Origin: Vreelandella populi
GTDB lineage: Bacteria; Pseudomonadota; Gammaproteobacteria; Pseudomonadales; Halomonadaceae
Direction of reading: 5' to 3'
NCBI RefSeq assembly: GCF_003989825.1
Contig: NZ_RZHE01000008.1
Coordinates: 1-64,000 of the forward strand
DNA: 64,000 nt
Shown here in pieces: positions 26,476-35,848 of the stretch; the stretch's first letter is position 1; every line of letters begins with the position of its first letter. Made by a program: the position numbers and the translations under genes. The notes beneath the pieces were generated by a model. That model saw only the letters and a list, made by a program, of their open reading frames with translations. It searched no databases and had not been told where the DNA came from.

Positions 26476-26487
26476 TTTGTATACAAA
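26476..26487. promoter_or_regulatory. TTTGTATACAAA perfect palindrome upstream of puuE
   Basis: A perfect 12-bp palindrome 56 bases before the puuE start and the best copy of the TTGTATACAA motif. It is probably the main operator of the regulator at 21701. Confidence 0.65.
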
Positions 26488-26543
26488 TACTGATGGCATT
26501 CTTGGGCTTACACGCTTAGCGATTACCGGTAAGGATCTGCTCT

Positions 26544-27479
26544 ATGAAGTTGACGACTCACTCTCCCTATCCGCGCGACTTAATGGGCTATGGGCGTACG
26601 CCGCCTCACGCCAACTGGCCGGGCAAGGCCAAAATCGCCGTTCAGTTTGTACTTAACTATGAAGAGGGCGGTGAAAATAGCGTACTCCACGGGGATAACG
26701 CTTCAGAGCAATTCTTGTCGGAGATTATTGGCGCTGCCGCCTACCCAGACCGCCATTTAAGCATGGAGTCGATTTATGAGTATGGCTCCCGGGCAGGGGT
26801 ATGGCGGATTTTGCGTGAGTTTGAGCGGCGCGGGCTGCCGTTAACCGTCTTTGGGGTGGCCATGGCACTGGAACGAAACCCTGAAGTCGCCCAGGCGTTC
26901 AAAGAGTTAGGGCATGAAATTGCCTGCCACGGCTATCGTTGGATTCACTATCAGGAAGTGCCCGAACACATTGAGCGTGAGCATCTTCAAAAAGCCGTGG
27001 AGATTTTCCAGCAGCTTTACGGTGAAAAACCAGACGGCTGGTATACCGGGCGCGATAGCCCCAATACCCGGCGGCTACTTCTGGATGAGGGCGGCTTTTT
27101 ATATGACAGCGACTATTACGGCGATGATCTGCCGTTCTGGACCCGAGTAACTGATAGCCAGGGCAGTGAACACCCGCATCTTATCGTGCCTTATACGCTG
27201 GATAGCAACGATATGCGCTTTGCCGCGCCTCAGGGTTTCAACACCGCGGACCACTTCTTCACCTACTTGCGCGACGCCTTTGATGTCCTTTACGAAGAGG
27301 GTGAGGAAGCGCCCAAGATGCTCTCGATTGGCATGCACTGCCGCCTGCTGGGCCGCCCCGGGCGTTTTCGTGCCCTGCAACGCTTTCTCGACTACATCGA
27401 AACCCACGACCGGGTATGGGTGGCGCGCCGGGTGGATATCGCCCGCCACTGGGCGGAGCACCACCCGGCACCTCTTTAA
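26544..27479 (+). CDS. puuE: Allantoinase PuuE (polysaccharide-deacetylase fold)
   Basis: A 311-residue protein matching the cofactor-independent allantoinase PuuE, which belongs to the polysaccharide deacetylase superfamily rather than the metal-dependent AllB family. Marks include YPRDLMGYGRTPPHANWPG at the N-terminus, VQFVLNYEEGGENSVLHGD, and HEIACHGYRWIHY near residue 130. It hydrolyses allantoin to allantoate. AAGGA lies 8 bases before the ATG. No allantoate amidohydrolase gene is present in the window. Confidence 0.95.
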   Translation: MKLTTHSPYPRDLMGYGRTPPHANWPGKAKIAVQFVLNYEEGGENSVLHGDNASEQFLSEIIGAAAYPDRHLSMESIYEYGSRAGVWRILREFERRGLPLTVFGVAMALERNPEVAQAFKELGHEIACHGYRWIHYQEVPEHIEREHLQKAVEIFQQLYGEKPDGWYTGRDSPNTRRLLLDEGGFLYDSDYYGDDLPFWTRVTDSQGSEHPHLIVPYTLDSNDMRFAAPQGFNTADHFFTYLRDAFDVLYEEGEEAPKMLSIGMHCRLLGRPGRFRALQRFLDYIETHDRVWVARRVDIARHWAEHHPAPL

Positions 27480-27491
27480 ATGAGCTAAAGG

Positions 27492-28940
27492 TTAGCCTAC
27501 CCACTGCACCGCTTGGGCGAAGATGAGAAAGCCGAGTGCAATCAGCACCCAGACGCAAAACAGCGGGAAGAAGAACTTGACCCACTTCTGCCAGGAAACG
27601 CCAGCCAGAGCCAGGGTCGCCATAAAGTACCCCGAGGTGGGGTAAAGAATATTGCCCATGCCGTCGCCGAGCTGAAATGCCAGAACGGCGGTTTGGCGGG
27701 TAACGCCGATCATGTCGGATAAGGGGGCCATGATGGGCATGGTCACAAGCGCCTGGCCGCTGCCGGAGGGAATGACAAAGTTGAACAGTAGCTGAGCCAC
27801 GTACATGCCAATGGCAGAGAGAATGGTGGGCAGCCCCCCGACCACGTTGCCGAGCGCGTAAACCAGCGTGTCCATGATCTGGCCTTGCTCGAGAATTACC
27901 GCCACACCGCGGGCAACGCCGGCAATCATGGCGCCAACCAGCACATCTCGAAAGCCCTTGTTGAAGCCTTCGCAGATGTCGTCGGTGCTGAGGCCTGCAA
28001 TCAACCCGACCACCACACCCATGATGATGAATAACCCGGCCATTTCGAGCATGAACCAGCCCTGGCGCAGCACGCCATAAACCAGTACGCCAAAGAAGAT
28101 GAACGTTGCCGCAGCGGCAAGCTTCTGTCGCGTATTGGCCACTCGCGCTGACTCGCTCACGCTATGCTGGTAGCTTGAACGCTTGTCCGCTTCGTCTTCA
28201 TCGTTTTGCATAAGGCTCAAGGCCGGATTCTGATGCACTTTATGGGCGTAGCGCATCACGAAAAAAATCGCCGCACCCAGAATGGCAACAAAGGCGAGCG
28301 CGCGTAACCCAAGCCCCGAATACAGGGGGAGGCCCGATAGCTGCTGGGCAAGCCCGGTATTGATCGGATTCAAAAGGCCGGTGGCAAACCCGGCGGTCGT
28401 GGCGCACAGCGCAACGGCAGCGGCGGTAACAGAATCAAAGCGCAGCGCAATCATCAGCGGCAGAATGACCGGTACATAGACAAGCGCAAGCTCCTGAGTG
28501 CCGATCACGGTGGCGATCACTGCAAACACCGTCATCAACACGGGAATCATCAGGAGGCTCTGGTTGGCAAAGCGACGCGTCAGCTTATCAACGCCAATTT
28601 CAATAATGCCGGTACGGCGCAGTACCATGAACATGCCGCCGATCATGAAGGTGAAGAACACCACTTCGCCTGCACTGATAAGCCCATTGGGAATGGCCAG
28701 CATGAAGTCGGTGAAGCCGGCGGGCGCTGCCTCTACAAACTGGAAAGACGCAGGGTCGATGGTGGTGCGTCCGGCGGGGCCTGGCACTCGTTCGAATTGG
28801 CCTGCCGGTACAAAGTGTGTCGCAATGGCGGCAATGGCAATAAAGATAAATAAAACAACATAGATATCGGGAACCCGGCACCATCCTCGTTTGGGCGTTG
28901 CTTGTGGCGGGGGCATAGAACGTTGAGTGTTAGGGGACAT
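27492..28940 (-). CDS. YfcC-family C4-dicarboxylate-carrier-like permease
   Basis: Starting at MSPNTQRSMP (GAGG 7 bases upstream) this is a 482-residue polytopic membrane protein of the YfcC/DcuC-like superfamily. Hydrophobic segments begin at DIYVVLFIFIAIAAIATHFVPAG, and conserved loops include NPINTGLAQQLSG and PSGSGQALVTMPIMAPLSD. A frame opens 81 bases earlier but adds basic sequence without family resemblance. It lies between puuE and the RpiR regulator in the ureide cluster. I infer import or export of a ureide or organic acid such as allantoate; substrates of this family are poorly defined. Confidence 0.85.
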   Translation of the reverse strand: MSPNTQRSMPPPQATPKRGWCRVPDIYVVLFIFIAIAAIATHFVPAGQFERVPGPAGRTTIDPASFQFVEAAPAGFTDFMLAIPNGLISAGEVVFFTFMIGGMFMVLRRTGIIEIGVDKLTRRFANQSLLMIPVLMTVFAVIATVIGTQELALVYVPVILPLMIALRFDSVTAAAVALCATTAGFATGLLNPINTGLAQQLSGLPLYSGLGLRALAFVAILGAAIFFVMRYAHKVHQNPALSLMQNDEDEADKRSSYQHSVSESARVANTRQKLAAAATFIFFGVLVYGVLRQGWFMLEMAGLFIIMGVVVGLIAGLSTDDICEGFNKGFRDVLVGAMIAGVARGVAVILEQGQIMDTLVYALGNVVGGLPTILSAIGMYVAQLLFNFVIPSGSGQALVTMPIMAPLSDMIGVTRQTAVLAFQLGDGMGNILYPTSGYFMATLALAGVSWQKWVKFFFPLFCVWVLIALGFLIFAQAVQWVG

Positions 28941-29129
28941 AGGTTGCCTCGCATTAATGGACGTTATCGTTATGTGAGTCTGGCGGCCTGACCTGGGCGT
29001 ATGCAGCGCAACCTGGCGCACTCGGTGCGTTAAAACGAACGCAAAGCGCGCTAGTGGCGTGCATCAATACCTTCTGTTTTTATGTTTCTTGTTTTCCGTG
29101 CGTGCACTGCACGCGCTAAGGAGTCTTTC

Positions 29130-29990
29130 TTGGCGATACCGTCCTCCTCTTCGATGCCACATATTGGCCAGCGAATTGCCACACAATTTGTTGAACTGAG
29201 TACCCAGGAGCAGCGTGTAGCCACCTTTATCCTGGATCATTTTGATGACCTGGCGACCTTTAGTGGGGCTGATCTGGCCCGTTTGACCGGGGTGTCCAAG
29301 TCCACCGTCAGTCGTCTGTTTAAAAAACTGGGCTTTGAAAGCTTTCAAGTGGTCAAGCAGCATGCCAGGCAATTGCGTAGCATGGGTGTGCCCCTGGTAA
29401 CAGGCAGCGAGCGGCCCGATGAAGAGCGCTTTAAACGTCACCTGGCGCGGGAGTACGATAACTTGCGGCAGACGTTTGCCAACGTCGATTCGACGAATTT
29501 TGAAGCAGTGATGAACGCGCTCGATCATGCAAACCGTATCGTGCTGATTGGGTTTCGTAACAGTTACCCCCTCGCCGTGCATTTTCGACAGCAACTGGTA
29601 CAGGTGCGTGACAATGTCAGCCTGGCGCCTCAACCTAATCAAAGCCTGGCTGAGGAACTGGTATCGCTGGGTGAAAATGATGTGGTGGTGGTGTTCGGGT
29701 TTCGGCGCCGGCCCGCTTTTTTCAATACGCTGCTGAAAACGCTTGCTGCAAAGGAGTGCCGCGTATTGCTGTTTGGCGACGCAACCGTAAAAAACTATAC
29801 GCGCCACGTAGACTGGTGGCTTGAGTGTCCTCTGGACAGCGTTTCGGCTTTTGACAGTTATGCCAGCGCAATGAGTTTGATCAGCCTGCTCTCGAACAGC
29901 TTGCTGCATCAGCGGCTTGCTGAGGGAAGGGCACGTATCCACGCCATCAGCGAGCTTTATCAGGAACTGGACGAGCTTGAACTTAGCTAG
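29130..29990 (+). CDS. RpiR/MurR-family regulator of ureide genes
   Basis: A regulator of about 286 residues: N-terminal HTH_6 domain (FSGADLARLTGVSKSTVSRL near residues 45-65) and a SIS domain (VLIGFRNSYPLAVHFRQQL; VVVVFGFRRR). I place the start at TTG, because AAGGAG at 29118-29123 sits exactly 6 bases before it and the upstream frame has no ribosome site. It lies between the YfcC-type carrier and allE/allA. RpiR proteins near ureide genes occur in other bacteria. The unusual double-Arg RRR where SIS domains usually carry a Ser-rich sugar-phosphate loop suggests a non-sugar effector. Confidence 0.85.
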   Translation: MAIPSSSSMPHIGQRIATQFVELSTQEQRVATFILDHFDDLATFSGADLARLTGVSKSTVSRLFKKLGFESFQVVKQHARQLRSMGVPLVTGSERPDEERFKRHLAREYDNLRQTFANVDSTNFEAVMNALDHANRIVLIGFRNSYPLAVHFRQQLVQVRDNVSLAPQPNQSLAEELVSLGENDVVVVFGFRRRPAFFNTLLKTLAAKECRVLLFGDATVKNYTRHVDWWLECPLDSVSAFDSYASAMSLISLLSNSLLHQRLAEGRARIHAISELYQELDELELS

Positions 29991-30306
29991 CGTTGAATAA
30001 AGCGACTCGTGCCATGTGGCTGTTCTTCTAGGAGCATTAACAGATGCCATTTCTCGTCTATTTTTTAGATTTTTGAAACGAAGGTTTCTAGAGACGTTAC
30101 TATTGGTATTAATGTTTCACAAGCGTATTGTCTACTAAACTGCTTAATAACCGCGCAAACCAAGTGGTGATAAAACCCAAAAGTGGCGTGAAACCTTTGA
30201 GTAACGTTAAGTGTTTTTATAAATATCAATTATTTGATTTATTCATTTAAGAATGCCGTGATCATGTGTGAATGGTGACAGCAAGCAACAATGAAGAGGA
30301 AAAACA
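29991..30306. other. AT-rich regulatory region upstream of allE
   Basis: 316 bases without a supported gene. It holds a perfect GAAAC-N4-GTTTC repeat (30075-30088) and a more distant GTTTCAC (30114-30120) / GTGAAAC (30188-30194) inverted pair. An AT-rich tract just before allE could be the promoter. Confidence 0.6.
30075..30088. promoter_or_regulatory. GAAAC-N4-GTTTC inverted repeat, candidate RpiR operator
   Basis: A perfect 5-bp inverted repeat with a 4-base spacer. RpiR-family operators are often GAAA...TTTC type, and the RpiR gene ends 85 bases upstream. The binding assignment is an inference. Confidence 0.5.
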
Positions 30307-31146
30307 ATGCCAACGAACAATCTACCCAATTACTACGCCCCCACCGGCGGACATCCGCCGCAGACTCAGCTAACCGCTGACCGGGCGGTATTTACCGAAG
30401 CGTATGCGCTGATTCCCAAGGGCGTGATGCGTGATATCGTGACTAGCAACCTGCCGTTTTGGAATGGCACCCGCGCATGGATATTGGCGCGACCGTTATC
30501 AGGCTTTGCCGAGACGTTTTCCCAGTACATCATGGAAGTGCAGCCGGGCGGGGGAAGCGACAAGCCCGAACCGGAGGCTGATGCCGAGGGCGTGCTGTTC
30601 GTTGTCGAAGGCGAGCTTACCCTGACTATCGACGGGGTGCGCCATACCCTGGTACCGGGCGGCTATGCGTTCATTCCACCGGGGGTTCAGTGGCGTGTGC
30701 GCAACGACGCGCAGGCGCCGGTGCGTTTCCACTGGATCCGCAAGGCCTTCGAGTATGTGGACGGCCTTGAGGTGCCTGAGGCTTTCGTTACCAACGAACA
30801 GGCGATCACCCCCAACGAAATGCCCGGTACTGAAGGCCGCTGGTCGACCACCCGCTTTGTTGACCCCAACGACGTGCGCCACGATATGCACGTCACTATC
30901 GTCAATTTCCAGCCGGGCGGCGTGATTCCGTTTGATGAAACCCACGTGATGGAGCATGGCCTCTACGTGCTGGAAGGCAAAGCGGTGTATCACCTGAACC
31001 AGCAGTGGGTCGAGGTAGAAGCGGGCGATTTCATGTGGCTGCGCGCCTTCTGCCCTCAAGCCTGCTACGCCGGTGGGCCAGGGCCGTTTCGCTATCTGCT
31101 GTACAAGGACGTCAACCGCCACGCCTCTCTTAAACTCTTCCGCTAG
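30307..31146 (+). CDS. allE: (S)-ureidoglycine aminohydrolase AllE (bicupin)
   Basis: A 279-residue protein of two cupin domains (about residues 60-130 and 195-265), as in AllE/YlbA and plant UGLYAH. The manganese-binding C-terminal cupin includes FDETHVMEHGLYVLEGKA, and the N-terminal cupin includes EGVLFVVEGELTLTIDG. It converts S-ureidoglycine to S-ureidoglycolate plus ammonia. The next gene, allA, takes that product. The ribosome site AAGAGGAAA precedes the ATG. Confidence 0.94.
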   Translation: MPTNNLPNYYAPTGGHPPQTQLTADRAVFTEAYALIPKGVMRDIVTSNLPFWNGTRAWILARPLSGFAETFSQYIMEVQPGGGSDKPEPEADAEGVLFVVEGELTLTIDGVRHTLVPGGYAFIPPGVQWRVRNDAQAPVRFHWIRKAFEYVDGLEVPEAFVTNEQAITPNEMPGTEGRWSTTRFVDPNDVRHDMHVTIVNFQPGGVIPFDETHVMEHGLYVLEGKAVYHLNQQWVEVEAGDFMWLRAFCPQACYAGGPGPFRYLLYKDVNRHASLKLFR

Positions 31147-31170
31147 TTTCGCAAAGGAGTAGGAGTCACG

Positions 31171-31662
31171 ATGCTGAACCTGACCGCCGTTCCGTTAACG
31201 CCGGAAGCCTTTACGCCTTTCGGCGATGTGATCGACGCGCGCAGCAGCGCGGCGTTCCCTATCAATGCCGGGCGCACCCAGCGTCATCACGACCTCGCCC
31301 GGGTGGAAACGCTTGGCGAGTGCGCCCATACGCTGATCAATATCTTTGTCAGCCAGCCGATCTCGCTGCCGCTGGAGCTTACCTTTCTGGAGCGCCACCC
31401 GCTGGGCAGTCAGACATTCATGCCGCTGCATCAGGAGCGCTTTATTGTGGTGGTTGCCCCGCTCGGTGAGGCCATCAACCCCGATGATGTGCGCGCGTTC
31501 GTCACCGACGGCCGCCAAGGCGTGAACTACCGTGCCGGTACTTGGCACGCGATTCAGTCGGTGCTGGAGCGCGAGGGCGAGTTCCTGGTGGTGGACCGCG
31601 GCGGCGAGGGCAACAACTGCGAAGAGTACCCGTTAAAAATCACGGTCACTCTGGGCGAATAA
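31171..31662 (+). CDS. allA: Ureidoglycolate lyase AllA
   Basis: A 163-residue protein (E. coli AllA is about 160) of the ureidoglycolate lyase family. Recognisable are LTPEAFTPFGDVI near the N-terminus, LERHPLGSQTFMPL near residue 75, NYRAGTWHAIQSVL near residue 116 and VDRGGEGNNCEEYPL near the C-terminus. It splits ureidoglycolate into glyoxylate and urea. It is 24 bases after allE and surely co-transcribed. Its glyoxylate product connects this cluster to the aminotransferase at 12341. Confidence 0.95.
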   Translation: MLNLTAVPLTPEAFTPFGDVIDARSSAAFPINAGRTQRHHDLARVETLGECAHTLINIFVSQPISLPLELTFLERHPLGSQTFMPLHQERFIVVVAPLGEAINPDDVRAFVTDGRQGVNYRAGTWHAIQSVLEREGEFLVVDRGGEGNNCEEYPLKITVTLGE

Positions 31663-31758
31663 CTTGTCTCCACGGCTTATGGTTGTCATCTTGGTCGTCT
31701 TATACTGCTAAGCTAATGACACATCTCGCGATTGTTCAGGAAATTGTTTAGGAAAATT

Positions 31759-33219
31759 ATGAATCCACAGACGCATGTTCCGCTTCGCCGTACCAAGATT
31801 GTCGCCACTCTTGGCCCCGCCAGTGACCGTGAGGGGGTTCTGGAGGCAATGCTGAAAGCGGGGGTGGATGTCGTACGTTTGAACTTCTCCCACGGTACGC
31901 CCGACGATCATCGCAAGCGCCTGATGCGGGTGCGCGAAATAGCCGCCCAGCTTGGCCGTAGCGTGGCCGCGCTGGGCGACCTTCAGGGTCCGAAAATCCG
32001 TATCGCCCGGTTCAAGGAGGGTGCGGTGACTCTGAAGGAGGGTCAGGCGTTCGTGCTGGACATGGCGCTGGACCGCGATGCCGGCGATGCCGAGCAGGTA
32101 GGCTGCGATTACAAGACACTGGCCCAGGACGTTGGCGCCGGCGACCGACTGCTGCTGGATGACGGCCGCGTGGTACTGGACGTTACCCGCGTGGATGGCC
32201 AGCAGGTGCACACCCAGGTAGTGGTGGGCGGCAAGCTCTCTAACCATAAGGGCATCAACAAGCAGGGTGGTGGTCTTTCGGCGCCGGCACTGACGGAAAA
32301 AGATAAGGAAGATTTAAAAACCGCCGTCGAGATTGGCGTTGACTACTTGGCCATTTCGTTTCCCCGCCATGCCGAAGACATGCTTGAAGCGCGTCGACTG
32401 CTGGGCGAAGAGGGCAAGGAGATTGGCCTGGTCGCCAAGGTGGAGCGCGCCGAGGCGGTGGCGGATGACGCAACGCTTGATGGCATTATCGAAGCGTCGG
32501 AAGCGGTCATGGTCGCCCGGGGTGATTTGGGCGTGGAAATTGGTGATGCCAAGCTGGTAGGCGTTCAGAAGCGCATGATCAAGCGTGCCCGCTCGCTCAA
32601 CCGCGCGGTGATTACCGCCACGCAAATGATGGAGAGCATGATCTCCGCGCCGTTGCCTACCCGCGCTGAAGTATTTGACGTGGCCAATGCCGTGCTGGAC
32701 AGCAGCGATGCGGTGATGCTCTCGGCGGAAACTGCCGCCGGCGACTACCCGGTGGAAACCGTGGAAGCCATGGCGCGCATCTGCCTTGGGGCTGAGCGTG
32801 AAAAGCTAGTTCAGGAGTCGGGCCACCGTATCCATGAAGGTTTTACCCGCCCGGATGAAACCATCGCGCTTTCCGCCATGTACGCCGCTAACCATATGAC
32901 CGGTGTAGCCGCGATTGCCTGCATGACCGCCTCTGGCTATACCCCGCTGATTGCCTCGCGCATTCGTTCGGGATTGCCTATCGTCGGGCTTGCCCATAAC
33001 CCGATTGCCCAGCGGCGCATGGCACTCTATCGTGGCGTGGTGTCACTGCCCTTTGATACATCCGAAATGAGCGCCACCGAACTTAACGATCGGGCGCTTG
33101 AGCTGCTGGTGCAGCATGGCCTTGCCGAGCCGGGCGATCATGTCATTCTTACCCGGGGCGATCACATGAATGCCCATGGCGGTACCAATACCATGAAAGT
33201 CATGACCATCGCCGAATAG
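31759..33219 (+). CDS. pyk: Pyruvate kinase (PykA type)
   Basis: A 486-residue pyruvate kinase starting at [20 protein letters not shown], with TAGGAAAA as ribosome site; a frame 27 bases longer is unlikely. Catalytic-domain motifs include [24 protein letters not shown] and the segment around [19 protein letters not shown]. The GDAKLVG form matches E. coli PykA rather than PykF. It catalyses phosphoenolpyruvate + ADP to pyruvate + ATP. It lies 96 bases after allA in the same direction, with no clear terminator between them, but a separate promoter is likely. Confidence 0.96.
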   Translation: MNPQTHVPLRRTKIVATLGPASDREGVLEAMLKAGVDVVRLNFSHGTPDDHRKRLMRVREIAAQLGRSVAALGDLQGPKIRIARFKEGAVTLKEGQAFVLDMALDRDAGDAEQVGCDYKTLAQDVGAGDRLLLDDGRVVLDVTRVDGQQVHTQVVVGGKLSNHKGINKQGGGLSAPALTEKDKEDLKTAVEIGVDYLAISFPRHAEDMLEARRLLGEEGKEIGLVAKVERAEAVADDATLDGIIEASEAVMVARGDLGVEIGDAKLVGVQKRMIKRARSLNRAVITATQMMESMISAPLPTRAEVFDVANAVLDSSDAVMLSAETAAGDYPVETVEAMARICLGAEREKLVQESGHRIHEGFTRPDETIALSAMYAANHMTGVAAIACMTASGYTPLIASRIRSGLPIVGLAHNPIAQRRMALYRGVVSLPFDTSEMSATELNDRALELLVQHGLAEPGDHVILTRGDHMNAHGGTNTMKVMTIAE

Positions 33220-33244
33220 CAGACCGATTAAAGGAGGCGTCTTT

Positions 33245-33793
33245 ATGAACCCGACTCGTCGACTCGTGCTGAAAGCGGCATTAGGTTTGCCGCTGGCGGC
33301 ACTACTCCCCGGTACGCTCTGGGGGGCGCTCGCTTGGGCAGATAACGCTGATGAACGTAGTGATGCCGAGGGCGGCGAACTGCTGGCACTGGCCATCCAT
33401 AGTGATGGCGGCCCGCACCGCCTGGAAGTTGAAGTAGCCCAAACCGCGGCGCAGCGTCAGCAGGGGTTGATGGGGCGGGAATCTTTGCCTGAAGACCGCG
33501 GTATGCTGTTTCGCTTTGAGCAGGAGCAATCTGCGGGCAACGCCTTTTGGATGTACCGCACGTTAATCCCGCTGGATATCGCGTTTATCGATCAAGAAGG
33601 GCGTATTGTAGCCATCAATACCATGCCGCCCTGTGAATCCAGCGCGCCCACCGAGTGCCCTGCCTACCCGGCAGGAGCTGCTTATCGGGCGGCCCTTGAA
33701 GTGAATGGCGGCTACTTCGCCGAACGCGGTATCAAGGTGGGTGACTGTATCTCGATTCCGGACCAGGCAGGCTTCTGCCAGCCCATCGATTAA
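33245..33793 (+). CDS. DUF192 family exported protein
   Basis: A 182-residue protein with a signal sequence whose TRRLVLKAALGLPLAALLPG start has a twin-arginine-like motif, followed by the DUF192 domain (QQGLMGRESLPEDRGMLFRF and FWMYRTLIPLDIAFID). It is probably periplasmic. The family function is not established. It starts 25 bases after the pyruvate kinase stop with a strong AAAGGAGG site, so it is probably in the same operon. Three Cys in the C-terminal part could form a disulfide. Confidence 0.88.
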   Translation: MNPTRRLVLKAALGLPLAALLPGTLWGALAWADNADERSDAEGGELLALAIHSDGGPHRLEVEVAQTAAQRQQGLMGRESLPEDRGMLFRFEQEQSAGNAFWMYRTLIPLDIAFIDQEGRIVAINTMPPCESSAPTECPAYPAGAAYRAALEVNGGYFAERGIKVGDCISIPDQAGFCQPID

Positions 33794-33802
33794 CAGGAAA
33801 AC

Positions 33803-34693
33803 TTAAAGCGCTGGGCGGCGCTTGCGAAAACGGATCAGGATCAAGCCGATACCTGCCACTACCAGGCCGCCGCCCATCAGCTTATGAAGCCCCAGACTGT
33901 CGTCCATCAATAGTGCGCCCAGACCAACGGCCAGCACGGGTACCAAAAGCGTCATCGGGACCACCCGGTTAACCGGATGACGGCGCAGCAGGGCGTACCA
34001 TATGCCGTAGGCGACAATTGACGACATCACCGCCGTATAGAAGACCGCTCCCCAGCCTACCCACCCCGCCTCTTTGATTGCCTGCCACTGCCCACTTTCA
34101 AACAACCAGGAGCCAACGGCTACCTGTGGCACCGCCAGTAGCGCTACCCAGCCAGCCAGTGCCAGCGGCGCAATGGCCGGGCCGCGCTTGATCAATAACT
34201 GTGATACCGCCCAGCCCAAAGCACACAGCAGTAAAATACTCAGCGGCAGCGGTGAAGGAAGCGTTGGCCCACCCGCTAGTACGATTACCCCAGCAAACGA
34301 AAGTAACAGCCCGATTAGACGCTTAGGGCCCAGTTTCTCTTTAAGAAAGATGACTGCAAGCAGCGTGGCAAAGGGCGTTCCCATTTGCACTAAAAGCGCT
34401 CCTGTGCCCGCTTCGGCCTGGCTCAAACCGATAAATAGCAGGGCGAAATGCAGCGTGCCGAAGGTGAATGAAAGGAGTAAAAGAAAGGGCAATTGAGAAC
34501 GGGATACCGGGAAGAAAGGCACCAGTAAAAGAGAAACCAGCATAAAGCGGAGCGTCGTCATAAGCAGAGGCGGTAATTCTGCGACACCAACTTTAATAAC
34601 AATAACGTTTAATGCCCAGATGGCGATTACCAACAGGCCAAGCAATAGATCGCGTAACGGCATAACGTATCCGGTCAATGAAAGGTCTTTCAT
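33803..34693 (-). CDS. EamA-family (DMT) transporter
   Basis: A 296-residue membrane protein with ten hydrophobic segments in two repeated EamA halves, typical of RhtA/YdcZ-like metabolite exporters. The second half contains FYTAVMSSIVAYGIWYALLR. It converges on the DUF192 gene with 9 bases between stops. The start is uncertain: an in-frame Met 30 bases later is equally possible because neither has a good ribosome site. The exported metabolite is unknown. Confidence 0.88.
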   Translation of the reverse strand: MKDLSLTGYVMPLRDLLLGLLVIAIWALNVIVIKVGVAELPPLLMTTLRFMLVSLLLVPFFPVSRSQLPFLLLLSFTFGTLHFALLFIGLSQAEAGTGALLVQMGTPFATLLAVIFLKEKLGPKRLIGLLLSFAGVIVLAGGPTLPSPLPLSILLLCALGWAVSQLLIKRGPAIAPLALAGWVALLAVPQVAVGSWLFESGQWQAIKEAGWVGWGAVFYTAVMSSIVAYGIWYALLRRHPVNRVVPMTLLVPVLAVGLGALLMDDSLGLHKLMGGGLVVAGIGLILIRFRKRRPAL

Positions 34694-34819
34694 AGCATAT
34701 CAGCAAAGGCATCTTCCCTTCGCCTTCTAAGTGCCTACAATGGGGCTGGGCATCGCGCCCGGCAGCACACAGAGGCTGCTCACAACCCTATAAAAATCGA
34801 TAAAAAAGGAATCATCATA

Positions 34820-35827
34820 ATGCTGACACGCCATATGAGTTACATGACTAAGGGCCTCACCGGAGCGGTGCTTATTACGCTTGCTTTTTCAGCCCAAGCC
34901 CGCGAGCTTTCTGTCTCTACCGTTTTGTCCGATGCCTTCCCTTGGGGGCAGGCGGCTGAAAAGTGGGCCGAGCTGGTCGAAGAACGCAGCGGCGGTGAAT
35001 TAACCCTGCGCGTCTACCCTAATTCCCAGCTGGTATCCGGCGATCAGACCCGCGAGTTTTCCGCCATGCGCTCGGGGCTGATTGACGCCGCCGTCGGCTC
35101 AACCATCAACTGGTCGCCCCAGGTGCCGGAGCTTAATCTGTTCTCGTTACCCTTCTTTATTCCTGACGAAACCGCGGTTGACGCCATTACTGGCGGTGAG
35201 GCGGGCGCTATGGTCTTTGAGGCGATTGAGTCACGTGGCGTGATTCCGCTTGCCTGGGGGGAGAACGGTTTTCGACAGGTATCCAACTCGCGCGGAGCTA
35301 TCACCGAGCCCGATGATCTGGACGGTCTGAAAATCCGCGTGGTGGGGTCGCCGCTGTTCCAGGATACGTTTAATGCACTCGGCGCTGATCCTACACAAAT
35401 GAGCTGGACCGATGCCCAACCTGCGCTTACCACCGGCGCTGTGGATGGCCAGGAAAATCCGCTTTCCGTATTTGACGTGGCGCGTATTGATCAAGTGGGC
35501 CAGCAGCATCTGACGCTTTGGAACTACATGAACGACCCGCTGATTTTTGCGGTGAACCAGCAGGTTTGGCAGACGTTAAGCGAAGAGCAGCAAACCCTGC
35601 TGCGTGAAACAGCGCTTGAAGCGGGTGAGTGGGAAACGGCCATGACCCGCGAGCAGGAAAGCGAGCGTTTGGCCGCCATTCAAGAGCGTGGCGTAACAGT
35701 GACCGAACTCACTGATGAGCAGTACCAGACCTTTGTAGACGCCACCCAGTCAGTTTACGAAAAGTGGGCGCCGCGCATTGGCGAATCGCTGGTTGAGGCG
35801 GCCCAGATAGCTATCGATGGGCGTTAA
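34820..35827 (+). CDS. dctP: TRAP transporter solute-binding protein (DctP family), second system
   Basis: A 335-residue periplasmic receptor with a Sec signal peptide (hydrophobic GAVLITLAFSA, cleavage near AQA/RE). The DctP domain has ENGFRQVSNSRGAI and LKIRVVGSPLFQDTF, with its carboxylate-binding Arg. The later TGAVDGQENPL motif parallels the first system (TGAMDGQENPL). AAAGGAA precedes the ATG. It heads a compact dctPQM operon with no adjoining enzyme genes or regulator, so the substrate is open. A perfect hairpin follows the gene. Confidence 0.92.
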   Translation: MLTRHMSYMTKGLTGAVLITLAFSAQARELSVSTVLSDAFPWGQAAEKWAELVEERSGGELTLRVYPNSQLVSGDQTREFSAMRSGLIDAAVGSTINWSPQVPELNLFSLPFFIPDETAVDAITGGEAGAMVFEAIESRGVIPLAWGENGFRQVSNSRGAITEPDDLDGLKIRVVGSPLFQDTFNALGADPTQMSWTDAQPALTTGAVDGQENPLSVFDVARIDQVGQQHLTLWNYMNDPLIFAVNQQVWQTLSEEQQTLLRETALEAGEWETAMTREQESERLAAIQERGVTVTELTDEQYQTFVDATQSVYEKWAPRIGESLVEAAQIAIDGR

Positions 35828-35848
35828 CCGCTTCTTTTGATGTACTCG

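Noticed and set aside
29064-30050. A 328-codon open frame antisense to the RpiR regulator gene
   Set aside because: The plus strand encodes a clear RpiR protein with a proper ribosome site; the antisense product has no recognisable domain.
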